This document shows positions 47,381 to 55,704 of a stretch of DNA of 64,000 bases, in pieces (position 1 is the stretch's first letter; every line of letters begins with the position of its first letter). Made by a program: the position numbers and the translations under genes. The notes beneath the pieces are model-generated. The model was given only the letters and a program-made list of their open reading frames with translations, did not search any database and was not told where the DNA came from. The DNA comes from Planotetraspora kaengkrachanensis (lineage in GTDB: Bacteria > Actinomycetota > Actinomycetes > Streptosporangiales > Streptosporangiaceae). Location of the stretch: the NCBI RefSeq assembly GCF_016862895.1, contig NZ_BONV01000036.1, positions 85,426 to 149,425 of the forward strand. The letters are read 5' to 3'.

Positions 47381-48351
47381 CCACACTGACTCTCGCCAAG
47401 GCGCTCAACGAGGGACTGCGTCGTTCGATGGAGGACGACCCCAAGGTCCTCGTGATGGGTGAGGACGTCGGCAGGCTCGGCGGCGTGTTCCGGGTGACCG
47501 ACGGCCTGCACAAGGACTTCGGCGAGGACCGCGTGATCGACACGCCTCTCGCCGAGTCGGGCATCATCGGCACGGCCATCGGACTGGCCCTTCGCGGCTA
47601 CCGGCCCGTCTGCGAGATCCAGTTCGACGGGTTCGTGTTCCCCGCCGCCGACCAGATCATCACGCAGCTGGCCAAGATGCCGCTCAGATCGCTCGGCGCG
47701 CTCAAGCTGCCCGTCGTCGTCCGCATCCCCTGCGGCGGCGGCATCGGCGCCGTGGAGCACCACTCGGAGTCCCCCGAGGCCTACTTCACGCACACCGCGG
47801 GGCTGCGCGTCGTCGCGTGCTCCAACCCGGCCGACGGCTACAGCATGATCCAGGAAGCCATCCGGTCCGACGACCCGATCATCTTCTTCGAGCCCAAGCG
47901 GCGCTACTGGGACAAGGCCGAGGTCGACCTGGCCGCGCCCGGCCTGCCCCTCGACCGGGCCAGGATCACCCGGCCCGGTGCGGACCTCACGCTTCTCGCG
48001 TACGGGCCGATGGTGAAGACCTGCCTGGAGGCCGCTGCGGCGGCCGAGGAGGACGGTCGCGACATCGAGGTCGTCGACCTGCGCTCCCTCAACCCGCTGG
48101 ACATGGGCGTGGTGGCCGAGTCCGTCACGCGTACGGGCCGCTGCGTGGTCGTGCACGAGGCGCCGGTGTTCACCGGGTTCGGCGCCGAACTCGCGGCGCG
48201 GATCACCGAGCAGTGTTTCTACCACCTCGAGTCGCCCGTGCTGCGCGTCGGAGGCTTCTCCACTCCGTACCCGCCGTCCCGGCTGGAGGAGTACTACCTG
48301 CCGGACCTCGACCGGGTGCTGGACGCCGTCGACCGCGCGTTCACCTACTGA
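47377..48351 (+). CDS. bkdB: 2-oxoacid dehydrogenase E1 component beta subunit
   Basis: This 324-residue protein has the transketolase pyrimidine-binding domain (VLVMGEDVGRLGGVFRVTDGL, DTPLAESGIIGTAIGLALRGYRPVCEIQFDGFVFPAADQI) and the C-terminal domain (IEVVDLRSLNPLDMGVVAESV). It pairs with the alpha subunit to form the E1 active site. Its ATG overlaps the alpha stop (ATGA). The E2 gene follows after 14 bp. Confidence 0.93.
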   Translation: MTTLTLAKALNEGLRRSMEDDPKVLVMGEDVGRLGGVFRVTDGLHKDFGEDRVIDTPLAESGIIGTAIGLALRGYRPVCEIQFDGFVFPAADQIITQLAKMPLRSLGALKLPVVVRIPCGGGIGAVEHHSESPEAYFTHTAGLRVVACSNPADGYSMIQEAIRSDDPIIFFEPKRRYWDKAEVDLAAPGLPLDRARITRPGADLTLLAYGPMVKTCLEAAAAAEEDGRDIEVVDLRSLNPLDMGVVAESVTRTGRCVVVHEAPVFTGFGAELAARITEQCFYHLESPVLRVGGFSTPYPPSRLEEYYLPDLDRVLDAVDRAFTY

Positions 48352-48365
48352 GAGGGAGGAGTCTC

Positions 48366-49730
48366 ATGCTTCGTGAGTTCAAGCTCCCCGACGTGGGCGA
48401 GGGCCTGACCGAGGCCGAGATCGTCAAGTGGCACGTCGCCGCGGGCGAGCACGTCAAGATCAACCAGACGATCGTCGAGATCGAGACGGCCAAGGCCGTC
48501 GTCGAGCTGCCCTGCCCGTTCGAGGGCACGGTCTCCGCTCTGATGGCGGAAGAGGGCCAGACGGTCGACGTGGGCGCGCCGATCATCTCCGTGCAGACGG
48601 AGGAGGAGGCCGGGGGCAGCCCGGAGGACCTCGTGCCGAACCCGCCCGCCGAGGGCGCGGTCGAACCGGGCGTCCACGGCAGCCCGGCGCCCAAGCAGGA
48701 GCGCAAGCCGGTCCTCGTCGGCTACGGGGTCATGGCCAGCTCCACCAAGCGCCGTCCCCGCAAGTCGGCCACCGCGGAGGCCGCGGCCCCCCCGGCGGCC
48801 CCGGTCGTCCCGGTTCCTGCCCCGGCTGCGGCACCCGTCCCCCAGGCCGTCGGACGGGTCGCCGTTCTGGCGAAGCCGCCCGTACGGAAGCTGGCCAAGG
48901 ACCTGGGCGTCGATCTGACGACCGTCGAGGGGACGGGCCCCCAGGGCTCGATCACCCGCGACGACGTGCAGGCCGCCATCGGCGCGACGGTGCCGGCGGT
49001 CGGGCTTACGGCGCCGATCAGGCAGGCGGCGCAGGGCCGGGAGGAGCGCATCCCGGTCAGGGGCGTCAGGAAGGCCACCGCTCAGGCAATGGTGGCGAGC
49101 GCGTTCACCGCGCCGCACGTCACCGAGTTCCTTCAGGTGGACGTGACCGAGACGATGGAGGCGGTCAGGCGGCTGCGCCAGCTGCCCGACTTCGCCGAGG
49201 TCAAGGTCTCCCCGCTGCTGCTGGTCGCCAGGGCGGTGCTGACCGCGGTACGGCGGCACCCGATGGCCAACTCCACGTGGACCGACGAGGAGATCGTCGT
49301 CAGGCACTACGTGAACCTGGGCATCGCGGCCGCGACCGATCGTGGGCTGATCGTCCCGAACATCAAGGACGCCCAGGCCCTGTCGCTGCCCGAGCTGGCG
49401 GTGGCTCTGAACGACCTGACCGAGCGGGCCCGCTCCGGCAAGGCCACCCCGGCCGAGCTGACCGGCGGAACGATCACGATCACGAACGTCGGCGTGTTCG
49501 GGATCGACGCGGGTACGCCGATCCTCAATCCCGGTGAGGCCGCGATCCTGGCCCTCGGCCAGATCAGGGACATGCCGTGGGTGGTCGACGGGCAGCTCGC
49601 CGTACGCAAGGTGACCACGCTCGCGCTCTCGTTCGACCACCGGCTGATCGACGGTGAGGTCGGGTCGTACATTCTGCGGGACATCGGCGCGATGCTCGAG
49701 GACCCGCTGAAGATGCTCGCGTGGGGCTGA
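48366..49730 (+). CDS. bkdC: Dihydrolipoamide acyltransferase E2 component
   Basis: This 454-residue protein has one lipoyl domain (residues 1-78) with the lipoylated Lys43 in IEIETAKAVVELP. A Pro/Ala-rich linker is followed by a peripheral subunit-binding domain (VRKLAKDLGVDLTTVEGTGPQGSITRDDVQAA) and a catalytic domain ending in the active-site motif FDHRLIDGEVG. It transfers the acyl group to CoA. GGGAGGAG precedes ATG 48366. No E3 gene is nearby, so the complex must use E3 from elsewhere. A hairpin at 49747-49774 ends the operon. Confidence 0.93.
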   Translation: MLREFKLPDVGEGLTEAEIVKWHVAAGEHVKINQTIVEIETAKAVVELPCPFEGTVSALMAEEGQTVDVGAPIISVQTEEEAGGSPEDLVPNPPAEGAVEPGVHGSPAPKQERKPVLVGYGVMASSTKRRPRKSATAEAAAPPAAPVVPVPAPAAAPVPQAVGRVAVLAKPPVRKLAKDLGVDLTTVEGTGPQGSITRDDVQAAIGATVPAVGLTAPIRQAAQGREERIPVRGVRKATAQAMVASAFTAPHVTEFLQVDVTETMEAVRRLRQLPDFAEVKVSPLLLVARAVLTAVRRHPMANSTWTDEEIVVRHYVNLGIAAATDRGLIVPNIKDAQALSLPELAVALNDLTERARSGKATPAELTGGTITITNVGVFGIDAGTPILNPGEAAILALGQIRDMPWVVDGQLAVRKVTTLALSFDHRLIDGEVGSYILRDIGAMLEDPLKMLAWG

Positions 49731-49746
49731 GCCGTACGTGATCGGG

Positions 49747-49774
49747 CGCGGCGACCGCAAGGCCGGTCGCCGCG
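49747..49774 (+). terminator. Terminator after the 2-oxoacid dehydrogenase operon
   Basis: An 11-bp stem CGCGGCGACCG / CGGTCGCCGCG with a 6-nt loop lies 17 bp after the E2 stop. Confidence 0.65.
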
Positions 49775-49832
49775 TCCGGCACGATGAGGGCTGTGAGAAG
49801 GTGGCGGCAACGCCACAGCACAAGGGGAGACC

Positions 49833-50126
49833 ATGTTCCGGCACGTCGTCATGTTCACCTGGACCGAGGACGCCACCGAGGACCAGAAGGCCGAGGTGGC
49901 CACGCGCCTGCGGGAGCTGCCGGCCGTCATCGGCCAGCTGCGGGACTACGTGGTCGGCGCGGACGCCGGAATCAACGAGGGCAACTTCGACTTCGCCGTG
50001 GTCGCCGACTTCGACTCGCCCGAGGACTATCTCGTCTACCGCGACCACCCGACGCACCGGGCCGTGATCGCCGAGTTCATCGCGCCCATCGTGGCCTCGC
50101 GCGCGGCGGTCCAGTACGCGTTCTAG
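49833..50126 (+). CDS. Dabb (stress-responsive A/B barrel) domain protein
   Basis: This 97-residue protein starts MFRHVVMFTWTEDATEDQKAEVATRLRELP and ends in YRDHPTHRAVIAEFIAPIVASRAAVQYAF, the full dimeric ferredoxin-like Dabb domain. Function in bacteria is poorly defined. AAGGGGAGACC precedes the ATG. It is a monocistron between the E2 gene and a convergent small membrane protein gene. Confidence 0.88.
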   Translation: MFRHVVMFTWTEDATEDQKAEVATRLRELPAVIGQLRDYVVGADAGINEGNFDFAVVADFDSPEDYLVYRDHPTHRAVIAEFIAPIVASRAAVQYAF

Positions 50127-50182
50127 CCGTCGCCCACGCGCGGCTTCCCGGCCGATGTGACGCGCCCTGCTCCCGGACGGCG

Positions 50183-50404
50183 TCAGGCCTCCGGCTTGTT
50201 CTCGTGCTCCATCAGGTGGTTGTCGGAGGTCTGGCCGCGCCGGGTGGCGAACACGATGCTCAACAGCAGACCCACACCGCCGACGATCATGAAGATGACG
50301 CCGATGACGTCGATGTGCACGGTGTCGCCGAGGACGTCAGGCTCGATGGCGAACTTCAGGATCGCGCCCAGCGTGATGAAGAAGATGCTGACCCCGATGC
50401 CCAT
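50183..50404 (-). CDS. DUF6458-like two-helix membrane protein
   Basis: This 73-residue protein, MGIGVSIFFITLGAILKFAIEPDVLGDTVHIDVIGVIFMIVGGVGLLLSIVFATRRG..., has two membrane helices separated by a short loop and a polar tail. The pattern matches the actinobacterial DUF6458 family, which has no known function. GGAGG precedes ATG 50404. The gene is flanked by a terminator at 50495-50529. Confidence 0.85.
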   Translation of the reverse strand: MGIGVSIFFITLGAILKFAIEPDVLGDTVHIDVIGVIFMIVGGVGLLLSIVFATRRGQTSDNHLMEHENKPEA

Positions 50405-50494
50405 CGCGTGACCTCCGGGACGTTCGTAGTGGCGAGGTAAAGAGGCTGTGCGCAATCGGTAATACCCGGCCGCGCGAGATCCAAGTACGCGAAA

Positions 50495-50529
50495 GCCGCC
50501 CGGATCTCCGGCGAGGAGATCCGGGCGGC
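50495..50529 (-). terminator. Terminator after the acyl-CoA dehydrogenase gene
   Basis: A perfect 15-bp stem GCCGCCCGGATCTCC / GGAGATCCGGGCGGC with a 5-nt loop lies 20 bp past the dehydrogenase stop at 50549. On the minus strand it is followed by TTTC. Confidence 0.85.
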
Positions 50530-50548
50530 CGCCACCACGCAGGAAGCC

Positions 50549-52372
50549 TTAGAAAGCCTCTTCGGGAAGCTCCATCAACTCGTCGCCGGTCGCGGCGAGC
50601 ACCCGCCGCTCCGCGGCCAGGCGGGGCAGGACGGTCTGGGCGAAGAACGTGGCCGCCCCGACCTTGCCGGTGTAGAACGCCCGGTCCTCGTCCGACTCCG
50701 TGAGCGCATTGAGTGCCACCCCGGCCTGGCGGAGCAGCAGCCAGCCGAGCACCAGGTCGCCGAGCGCCATCAGGAACCGGGTGGTGTTGAGCCCCACCTT
50801 GCGGACCTCGTTCGGGTTCTCGATCGAGGAGATCGCCCAGCCGGCCATGGTGTCCGCCATGGCCTTCACCTCGTCGGCGGCCTCGTCCAGAAGCGCGCGC
50901 TCGACCTTGAGGCGGCCGTTGCCCGCGTCCGAGGCGGCGAAGGCCTTGATCTCGCCGAGGAGCGAGCCCAGCGCCGACCCCTGGTTCCTGAGGATCTTCC
51001 TGAAGAAGAGGTCGAGCCCCTGGATCGCGGTCGTCCCCTCGTACAGGGAGTCGATCTTGGAGTCGCGGATGTACTGCTCGATCGGGTAGTCCTGCAGGAA
51101 GCCCGAGCCGCCGAGGGTCTGCAGGGACCGGGCGAGCAGCTCGTACGACCTCTCGGAGCCGACGCCCTTCACGAGCGGGAGCAGCAGGTCGTTCATCGCC
51201 TCGGCGGCGGCGTCCCTGCGGCCCTCGGACTCCGCGATCTGGATCGTGTCCTGGAAGGTCGCCGTGTAGATGACCAGCGCCCGCATGGCCTCGGCGTACG
51301 ACTTCTGCAGCATGAGCTCGCGGCGCACGTCGGGGTGATGGGTGATGGTGACGCGGGGGGCGGACTTGTCGGCCGAGCGGGTGATGTCGGAGCCCTGGAC
51401 CCGGTTGCGCGCGTAGTCGAGCGCGTTCAGGTAACCGGTGGAGAGCGTCGCGATGGCCTTCGCCCCGACCATCATGCGGGCATGCTCGATGATCATGAAC
51501 ATCTGCTTGATGCCCTCGTGGACGCCGCCCACGAGGTAGCCGACGGCCGGGTGCCGCTCGCCGAGAGTGAGCTCGCAGGTGGTCGAGACCTTGAGGCCCA
51601 TCTTCTTCTCGACGTTGGTGACGTAGACCCCGTTGCGCTCGCCCAGTTCGCCGGTCTCGAGGTCGACGAGGTACTTGGGGACGAGGAACATCGACAGGCC
51701 CTTGGTGCCCGCGCCTGCACCCTCGGGGCGGGCCAGCACGAGGTGGAAGATGTTCTCGGCCATGTCGTGCTCGGCGCTGGTGATGAAGCGCTTGACGCCC
51801 TCGATGTGCCAGGTCCCGTCGGGCTGCTCGACCGCCTTGGTACGGCCGGCGCCCACGTCGGAACCCGCGTCCGGTTCGGTGAGGACCATGGTGGCCCCCC
51901 AGTTGCGGTCGACGGCCAGCCGGGCGAACCGCTTCTGGTCGGGGGTGCCCAGTTCGTGGAGCTGGTGGGAGAAGGCCGGGCCGCAGGCGAACATCCAGAT
52001 GGCCGGGTTGGCGCCCAGCACCAGCTCCGCCATGGACCACACCAGGCTGCGCGGCGCGACCGTGCCGCCCAGCTCCGGCTGCAGCTCCAGCCGCCACCAC
52101 TCGGCGTCGACCCAGGCCTGGTAGGACTTCTTGAAGCTCTCCGGCATGGTCACGCTGTGCGTCGCGGGGTCGAAGACCGGGGGATGTCTGTCCGCGTCCT
52201 CGAACGACTCCGCGAGCGGTCCCGTCGCGAGCCGGTTCACCTCGTCGAGCACGGTGCGCGCCGTGTCCTCGTCGACGTCGGCGAACGGACCGGTGCCCAG
52301 GATCTCCTTGCGGCCGAAGACCTCGAAGAGGTTGAACTCCAGGTCGCGGAGGTTGCTCTTGTAGTGACCCAT
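50549..52372 (-). CDS. Acyl-CoA dehydrogenase with C-terminal extension
   Basis: This 607-residue protein has the N-terminal, middle ([19 protein letters not shown], the FAD and substrate region) and C-terminal ACAD domains. The catalytic Glu is in [19 protein letters not shown], and an extra helical domain follows (about residues 480-600) as in the large actinobacterial FadE-like group. It oxidises acyl-CoA to enoyl-CoA in fatty-acid breakdown. The start [20 protein letters not shown] is family-typical. The substrate chain length cannot be read from sequence. Confidence 0.92.
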   Translation of the reverse strand: MGHYKSNLRDLEFNLFEVFGRKEILGTGPFADVDEDTARTVLDEVNRLATGPLAESFEDADRHPPVFDPATHSVTMPESFKKSYQAWVDAEWWRLELQPELGGTVAPRSLVWSMAELVLGANPAIWMFACGPAFSHQLHELGTPDQKRFARLAVDRNWGATMVLTEPDAGSDVGAGRTKAVEQPDGTWHIEGVKRFITSAEHDMAENIFHLVLARPEGAGAGTKGLSMFLVPKYLVDLETGELGERNGVYVTNVEKKMGLKVSTTCELTLGERHPAVGYLVGGVHEGIKQMFMIIEHARMMVGAKAIATLSTGYLNALDYARNRVQGSDITRSADKSAPRVTITHHPDVRRELMLQKSYAEAMRALVIYTATFQDTIQIAESEGRRDAAAEAMNDLLLPLVKGVGSERSYELLARSLQTLGGSGFLQDYPIEQYIRDSKIDSLYEGTTAIQGLDLFFRKILRNQGSALGSLLGEIKAFAASDAGNGRLKVERALLDEAADEVKAMADTMAGWAISSIENPNEVRKVGLNTTRFLMALGDLVLGWLLLRQAGVALNALTESDEDRAFYTGKVGAATFFAQTVLPRLAAERRVLAATGDELMELPEEAF

Positions 52373-52528
52373 CTGTGCACTCCTAGGACCAGACCCGGGG
52401 GTTACGTACTGGTCGGTAACTCTATCTGAATGCTACCCGCCAGTAACCACCTACATGCATCTTTTACCCGACACATCCGGCACTGGATGGGGCTGGTGAG
52501 AAGGGACCGCTCGCCGTAGCTTTGCGGG

Positions 52529-53326
52529 ATGGGCCTTGATGATCTGACGGCGAAATGGCGGACGGACCTGGAGTCCTGGGCGATTCCGGACGAGATCCTG
52601 GCGAAGGCGCCGACGAATCCCTGGACGCATCAGGTGGAGCGCTTCGCCCGCAGGACGGGTTCGCTACTGACCGATCCGAAGGGGCCGACCTACGAACGGG
52701 CACGTGAGGCGCTGCCGCGCGGCGGCACCGTGCTCGACGTGGGGGCCGGGACGGGGGCGGCGAGCCTGCCGCTTGAACCCGCTCTGCTCGTCGCCGTCGA
52801 CGAGAACGCGGGGATGCTGGCCGAACTCGGCAGGCAGGCCAGGGGAACGGCGGTTCAGACGGTCGAGGGACGGTGGCCGGACGTCGCGGAGCGCACGCCC
52901 GTGGCCGACGTCGTGGTGTGCGCGCACGTGGTGTTCAACGTGCCCGACCTGGCGGAGTTCTTCGTCGCCCTGGACCGTCACGCCCGCAGGCGGGTCGTGG
53001 TCGAGTTGCCGGAGATCCATCCCACGAGCTGGCTGAACCCGCTCTGGGAGCACTTCCACGGTCTGGCGAGGCCGGCGGCGCCGACCGCCGCCGACGCCGT
53101 CTCCATCGCCGAGGCACTGGGATTCGAGGTCGCCGCCGAGCGGTACCCGTCCCCGGACGACCCGTTCACGTCGCCTGAGGAGATGGCGGCGAGCGCCTGC
53201 CGGAGGTTGTGCCTCGACCCCGGCAGGGCAGGTGAGGTGATCAAGGTGGCCACCGAGCTCGGGGTCTGGCCCGTCCCCCGGCGGCCCATCTTCACGATGT
53301 GGTGGGACCGCACCGCCGACGAGTGA
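52529..53326 (+). CDS. Class I SAM-dependent methyltransferase
   Basis: This 265-residue protein has the SAM motif GGTVLDVGAGTGAASLPL, an acidic residue at the end of strand 2 (LVAVDENAGM) and VADVVVCAHVVFNVPDL at strand 4. The acceptor is unknown. The ATG at 52529 is preceded by weak GCGGG only. The stop is 4 bp from the convergent membrane-protein gene, with no terminator between them. Confidence 0.85.
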   Translation: MGLDDLTAKWRTDLESWAIPDEILAKAPTNPWTHQVERFARRTGSLLTDPKGPTYERAREALPRGGTVLDVGAGTGAASLPLEPALLVAVDENAGMLAELGRQARGTAVQTVEGRWPDVAERTPVADVVVCAHVVFNVPDLAEFFVALDRHARRRVVVELPEIHPTSWLNPLWEHFHGLARPAAPTAADAVSIAEALGFEVAAERYPSPDDPFTSPEEMAASACRRLCLDPGRAGEVIKVATELGVWPVPRRPIFTMWWDRTADE

Positions 53327-53330
53327 AAGG

Positions 53331-53792
53331 TCACCTCGTCGCCTTGGCGCGGCTGCGCATCGCGAGCGCGAGCACGCCCGTGATGAGGAAGACGAACGCG
53401 CCTCCGCACAAGGCGTCCCAGGCGGCGCCGAAGATGCCCTCGCCGTCGAAGACCAGCTGTACCGGGTACATCAGCGCGGCGGCGGCGAGGCCGGGGTAGA
53501 GGGAGAACCGCCAGGGGTGGCGCAGCGCCCACACCCGGGCCTGCTGGGTCACCCGGTCGCCCGTGTGCGGCTGGGCTATCGCGCCGATGCTCGCCACCAG
53601 GGCGAACATCGTGATGCCCACGCAGAGAGCCCAGCTGAGGTCGGGGGATCCCGGGAGGATCACGCCCATGATGAGGCTCGTGGCCGCGACGGCGCCGCCG
53701 GAGACCGCGGCGGGCTTCCAGGGGGCGCCGCGCAGGGCGGCTCCTGCCAGCGACATCTCGTCGCTTCTGCTGAGTTCCTTCATGCTCTCCAT
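53331..53792 (-). CDS. Membrane protein of unknown function
   Basis: This protein of about 153 residues has four hydrophobic segments (AVSGGAVAATSLIMGVILPG, LSWALCVGITMFALVASIGAIA, FSLYPGLAAAALMYPVQLVF, CGGAFVFLITGVLALAM). No family is recognised. The start is uncertain: ATG 53819, 53792 and 53783 are in frame, and 53792 has GGGAA upstream. It lies 4 bp from the convergent methyltransferase stop. Confidence 0.7.
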   Translation of the reverse strand: MESMKELSRSDEMSLAGAALRGAPWKPAAVSGGAVAATSLIMGVILPGSPDLSWALCVGITMFALVASIGAIAQPHTGDRVTQQARVWALRHPWRFSLYPGLAAAALMYPVQLVFDGEGIFGAAWDALCGGAFVFLITGVLALAMRSRAKATR

Positions 53793-53869
53793 CGTGCGTT
53801 CCCGCAGGCCCGTCAGCATCGGGGAAGTCCCTGACGGCCCCCTGAACCGGCCCCGCTAGGGTCTCCGGT

Positions 53870-54319
53870 ATGTCCCTTTCTTTCCGTACGGCCCGTCGTG
53901 AGGACGTTCCGGTGATCGTGGCGCTGCTGGTCGACGATCCGATCTCGGCGAGCCGCGACACGGCGCCCGGGCTCGACTACGACGCCGCCTTCGCCGCCAT
54001 CGACGCCGACCCCCGCAACGAGCTGATCGTCGTCGAGTCGGACGGGGAGATCGTGGGCACGATGCAGATGACCTTCATCCCCGGGCTGTCGCGGCGTGGC
54101 GCCGAGCGCGCCCAGGTCGAGGGGGTCAGGGTCGCCTCACGGCACCGCAGCCGGGGCATCGGCAGGAAGATGATGGACTGGGCCGCGCAGCGGGCCACGG
54201 AGCGTGGGTGCACGCTGATCCAGCTCACCTCGGACAAGGCCCGCACCGACGCGCACCGCTTCTACTCCTCCCTCGGGTACGAGCCGACTCACGAGGGTTT
54301 CAAGCTGCTGCTCAACTGA
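53870..54319 (+). CDS. GNAT-family N-acetyltransferase
   Basis: This 149-residue protein has the GNAT core: LIVVESDGEIVGTMQMTFIPGLSRRGAERAQVEGVRVASRHRSRGIGRKMMDWAAQRATERGC, with the acetyl-CoA motif HRSRGIG, and it ends LTSDKARTDAHRFYSSLGYEPTHEGFKLLL. The substrate is unknown. Its last 31 bp overlap the 3' end of the convergent padR gene. Confidence 0.9.
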   Translation: MSLSFRTARREDVPVIVALLVDDPISASRDTAPGLDYDAAFAAIDADPRNELIVVESDGEIVGTMQMTFIPGLSRRGAERAQVEGVRVASRHRSRGIGRKMMDWAAQRATERGCTLIQLTSDKARTDAHRFYSSLGYEPTHEGFKLLLN

Positions 54320-54852
54320 TCGATCATCCAGCGGCACCAGTCGGCGCGGTGCCGTTCGTAGGTGAGGCCACAGCGAAGCGCGGCCATGTTCCCGAACCGG
54401 GAGGTGCCGAAGGCCGGCGCCTCCTCCTCGACGGACGCCCACGCCGCCTCGTACTCGGCCAGCCTCCCCTCGTGCTCGCGTAGCGCCGTACGGAACATCG
54501 CGATCAGCGCGGCGGGGTCGGCCAGCCAGGCTGCGTAGGTCTTCAACACCAACTCGTCCCGTTCGGGCTGGGGGCGCGGCGGCTCCGTCACCCATTCCCG
54601 CAGGGCGTCGAGGCCCTCGGCGGTGATCGAATAGATCTTCTTCTCCTGGGGGCCCGGCCCGGGCGCGGTGGTGTAGCCGACCAGGCCCGAGTCGAGCAGG
54701 CGCCTCAGGTCGGCGTGGATCTGGCTGTGGCTGGCCGTCCAGAACCGGGCGACCGGATTGCGCATCCGGCCGGCGATCTCGTAACCCGTGCTGTCGGCCC
54801 TGGCCAGCACGGAGAGGATCGCGAACCCGAGAGTGGGGATCGTGGAGCTCAT
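54289..54852 (-). CDS. PadR-family transcriptional regulator
   Basis: This 187-residue protein has an N-terminal PadR winged helix (TLGFAILSVLARADSTGYEIAGRM ... ASHSQIHADLRRLLDSGLVGYTTAPGPGPQEKKIYSITAEGLDALREWV) and a C-terminal Vir_act_alpha helical domain. GGAGG precedes ATG 54852; the extra 14 residues to 54894 lack support. The palindrome CTATGT-N8-ACATAG at 54894-54913 matches PadR-type operators and lies between this gene and the divergent hydrolase gene, so the regulator likely controls both. Confidence 0.92.
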   Translation of the reverse strand: MSSTIPTLGFAILSVLARADSTGYEIAGRMRNPVARFWTASHSQIHADLRRLLDSGLVGYTTAPGPGPQEKKIYSITAEGLDALREWVTEPPRPQPERDELVLKTYAAWLADPAALIAMFRTALREHEGRLAEYEAAWASVEEEAPAFGTSRFGNMAALRCGLTYERHRADWCRWMIDQLSSSLKPS

Positions 54853-54893
54853 GGTGGCCTCCAGCCCATTGACGCACGTTTCGATTCCCTTCA

Positions 54894-54913
54894 CTATGTC
54901 AGTTCTTACATAG
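54894..54913. promoter_or_regulatory. PadR-type operator
   Basis: CTATGT-CAGTTCTT-ACATAG is a perfect inverted repeat with the ATGT-N8-ACAT core recognised by PadR repressors. It is placed between the divergent padR-like gene and the lipoprotein hydrolase gene. Confidence 0.8.
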
Positions 54914-54929
54914 ATGTAGGGAGTCGCGG

Positions 54930-55691
54930 ATGCCGGGGAAGCGCGCCCTGATCGCCCTGCTGTTCTTGCTGACCGGCTGCGGGGGCACGGTCGGCGGGAC
55001 CGTGGGCGCCTCGAGCCCGCCCGGCGTCCCCGGGACCCCGGCAGCGGCCGCCACGCCGTCGGCCAGCCTCACCGGGCCGAACCTGCAGGGTTGCTACGGA
55101 CCGGCCGACGGCCGCCTGTTCACCTACGAAGGCGGCGGCGTCACGTACGGCGGGCTGATCATGGGAGGCGGGCCCGTCGGCGTGGTCGTGTCGTACGAAC
55201 GGGGTGGCGCCGCCTGCACGTGGCGGCCGCTCGCGGAACGGCTCGCGTCCGCCGGATACCGCGTCCTCCTTTACGAGCGCGGCCTCTCGGCACCGGTCAG
55301 CCCCGTGATCGTGAAGATGGCCGAGCGGCTCACGAAGGACGGCGCCGAGCGGATCTTCCTGGTCGGCGGTTCCATCGGCGGGTCGGAGTCGATCGTCGCC
55401 GCCACCGAACTCAAGGAGCCGCCCGAGGGAGTCGTGAACCTCGCGGGCACGGTGATCCCGGAGGAGACGGAGCCGCTCACGGTGCCGCTGTTGCAGATCA
55501 CCGCCGAGAACGACTCGGGAGCCACCCCGGTCACCCTGCAGGCGGCCGCCGATGCCGCCGTCAAGTCACCGGACCGCTCGCTCGTCGTCGCCAAGGGCGA
55601 GTTCGCTCACGCCTCCGCGCTTTTCGGGACCGCTCAGGGGACGATGGTGCTCGACGCGATCATGGCGTTCCTGGCGAAGCACAGCGGTTGA
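54930..55691 (+). CDS. Lipoprotein with alpha/beta-hydrolase fold
   Basis: This 253-residue protein has a lipoprotein signal (LLFLLTGC), a Pro/Ala/Thr-rich linker to about residue 50, then an alpha/beta hydrolase region with the nucleophile motif GGSIGGSES and a late His in GEFAHASALF. The role is probably an outer-face esterase or similar; the substrate is unknown. ATG 54930 is 16 bp after the PadR operator, so repression by the divergent PadR protein is expected. Confidence 0.82.
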   Translation: MPGKRALIALLFLLTGCGGTVGGTVGASSPPGVPGTPAAAATPSASLTGPNLQGCYGPADGRLFTYEGGGVTYGGLIMGGGPVGVVVSYERGGAACTWRPLAERLASAGYRVLLYERGLSAPVSPVIVKMAERLTKDGAERIFLVGGSIGGSESIVAATELKEPPEGVVNLAGTVIPEETEPLTVPLLQITAENDSGATPVTLQAAADAAVKSPDRSLVVAKGEFAHASALFGTAQGTMVLDAIMAFLAKHSG

Positions 55692-55704
55692 TCACAGAGA
55701 TTGA

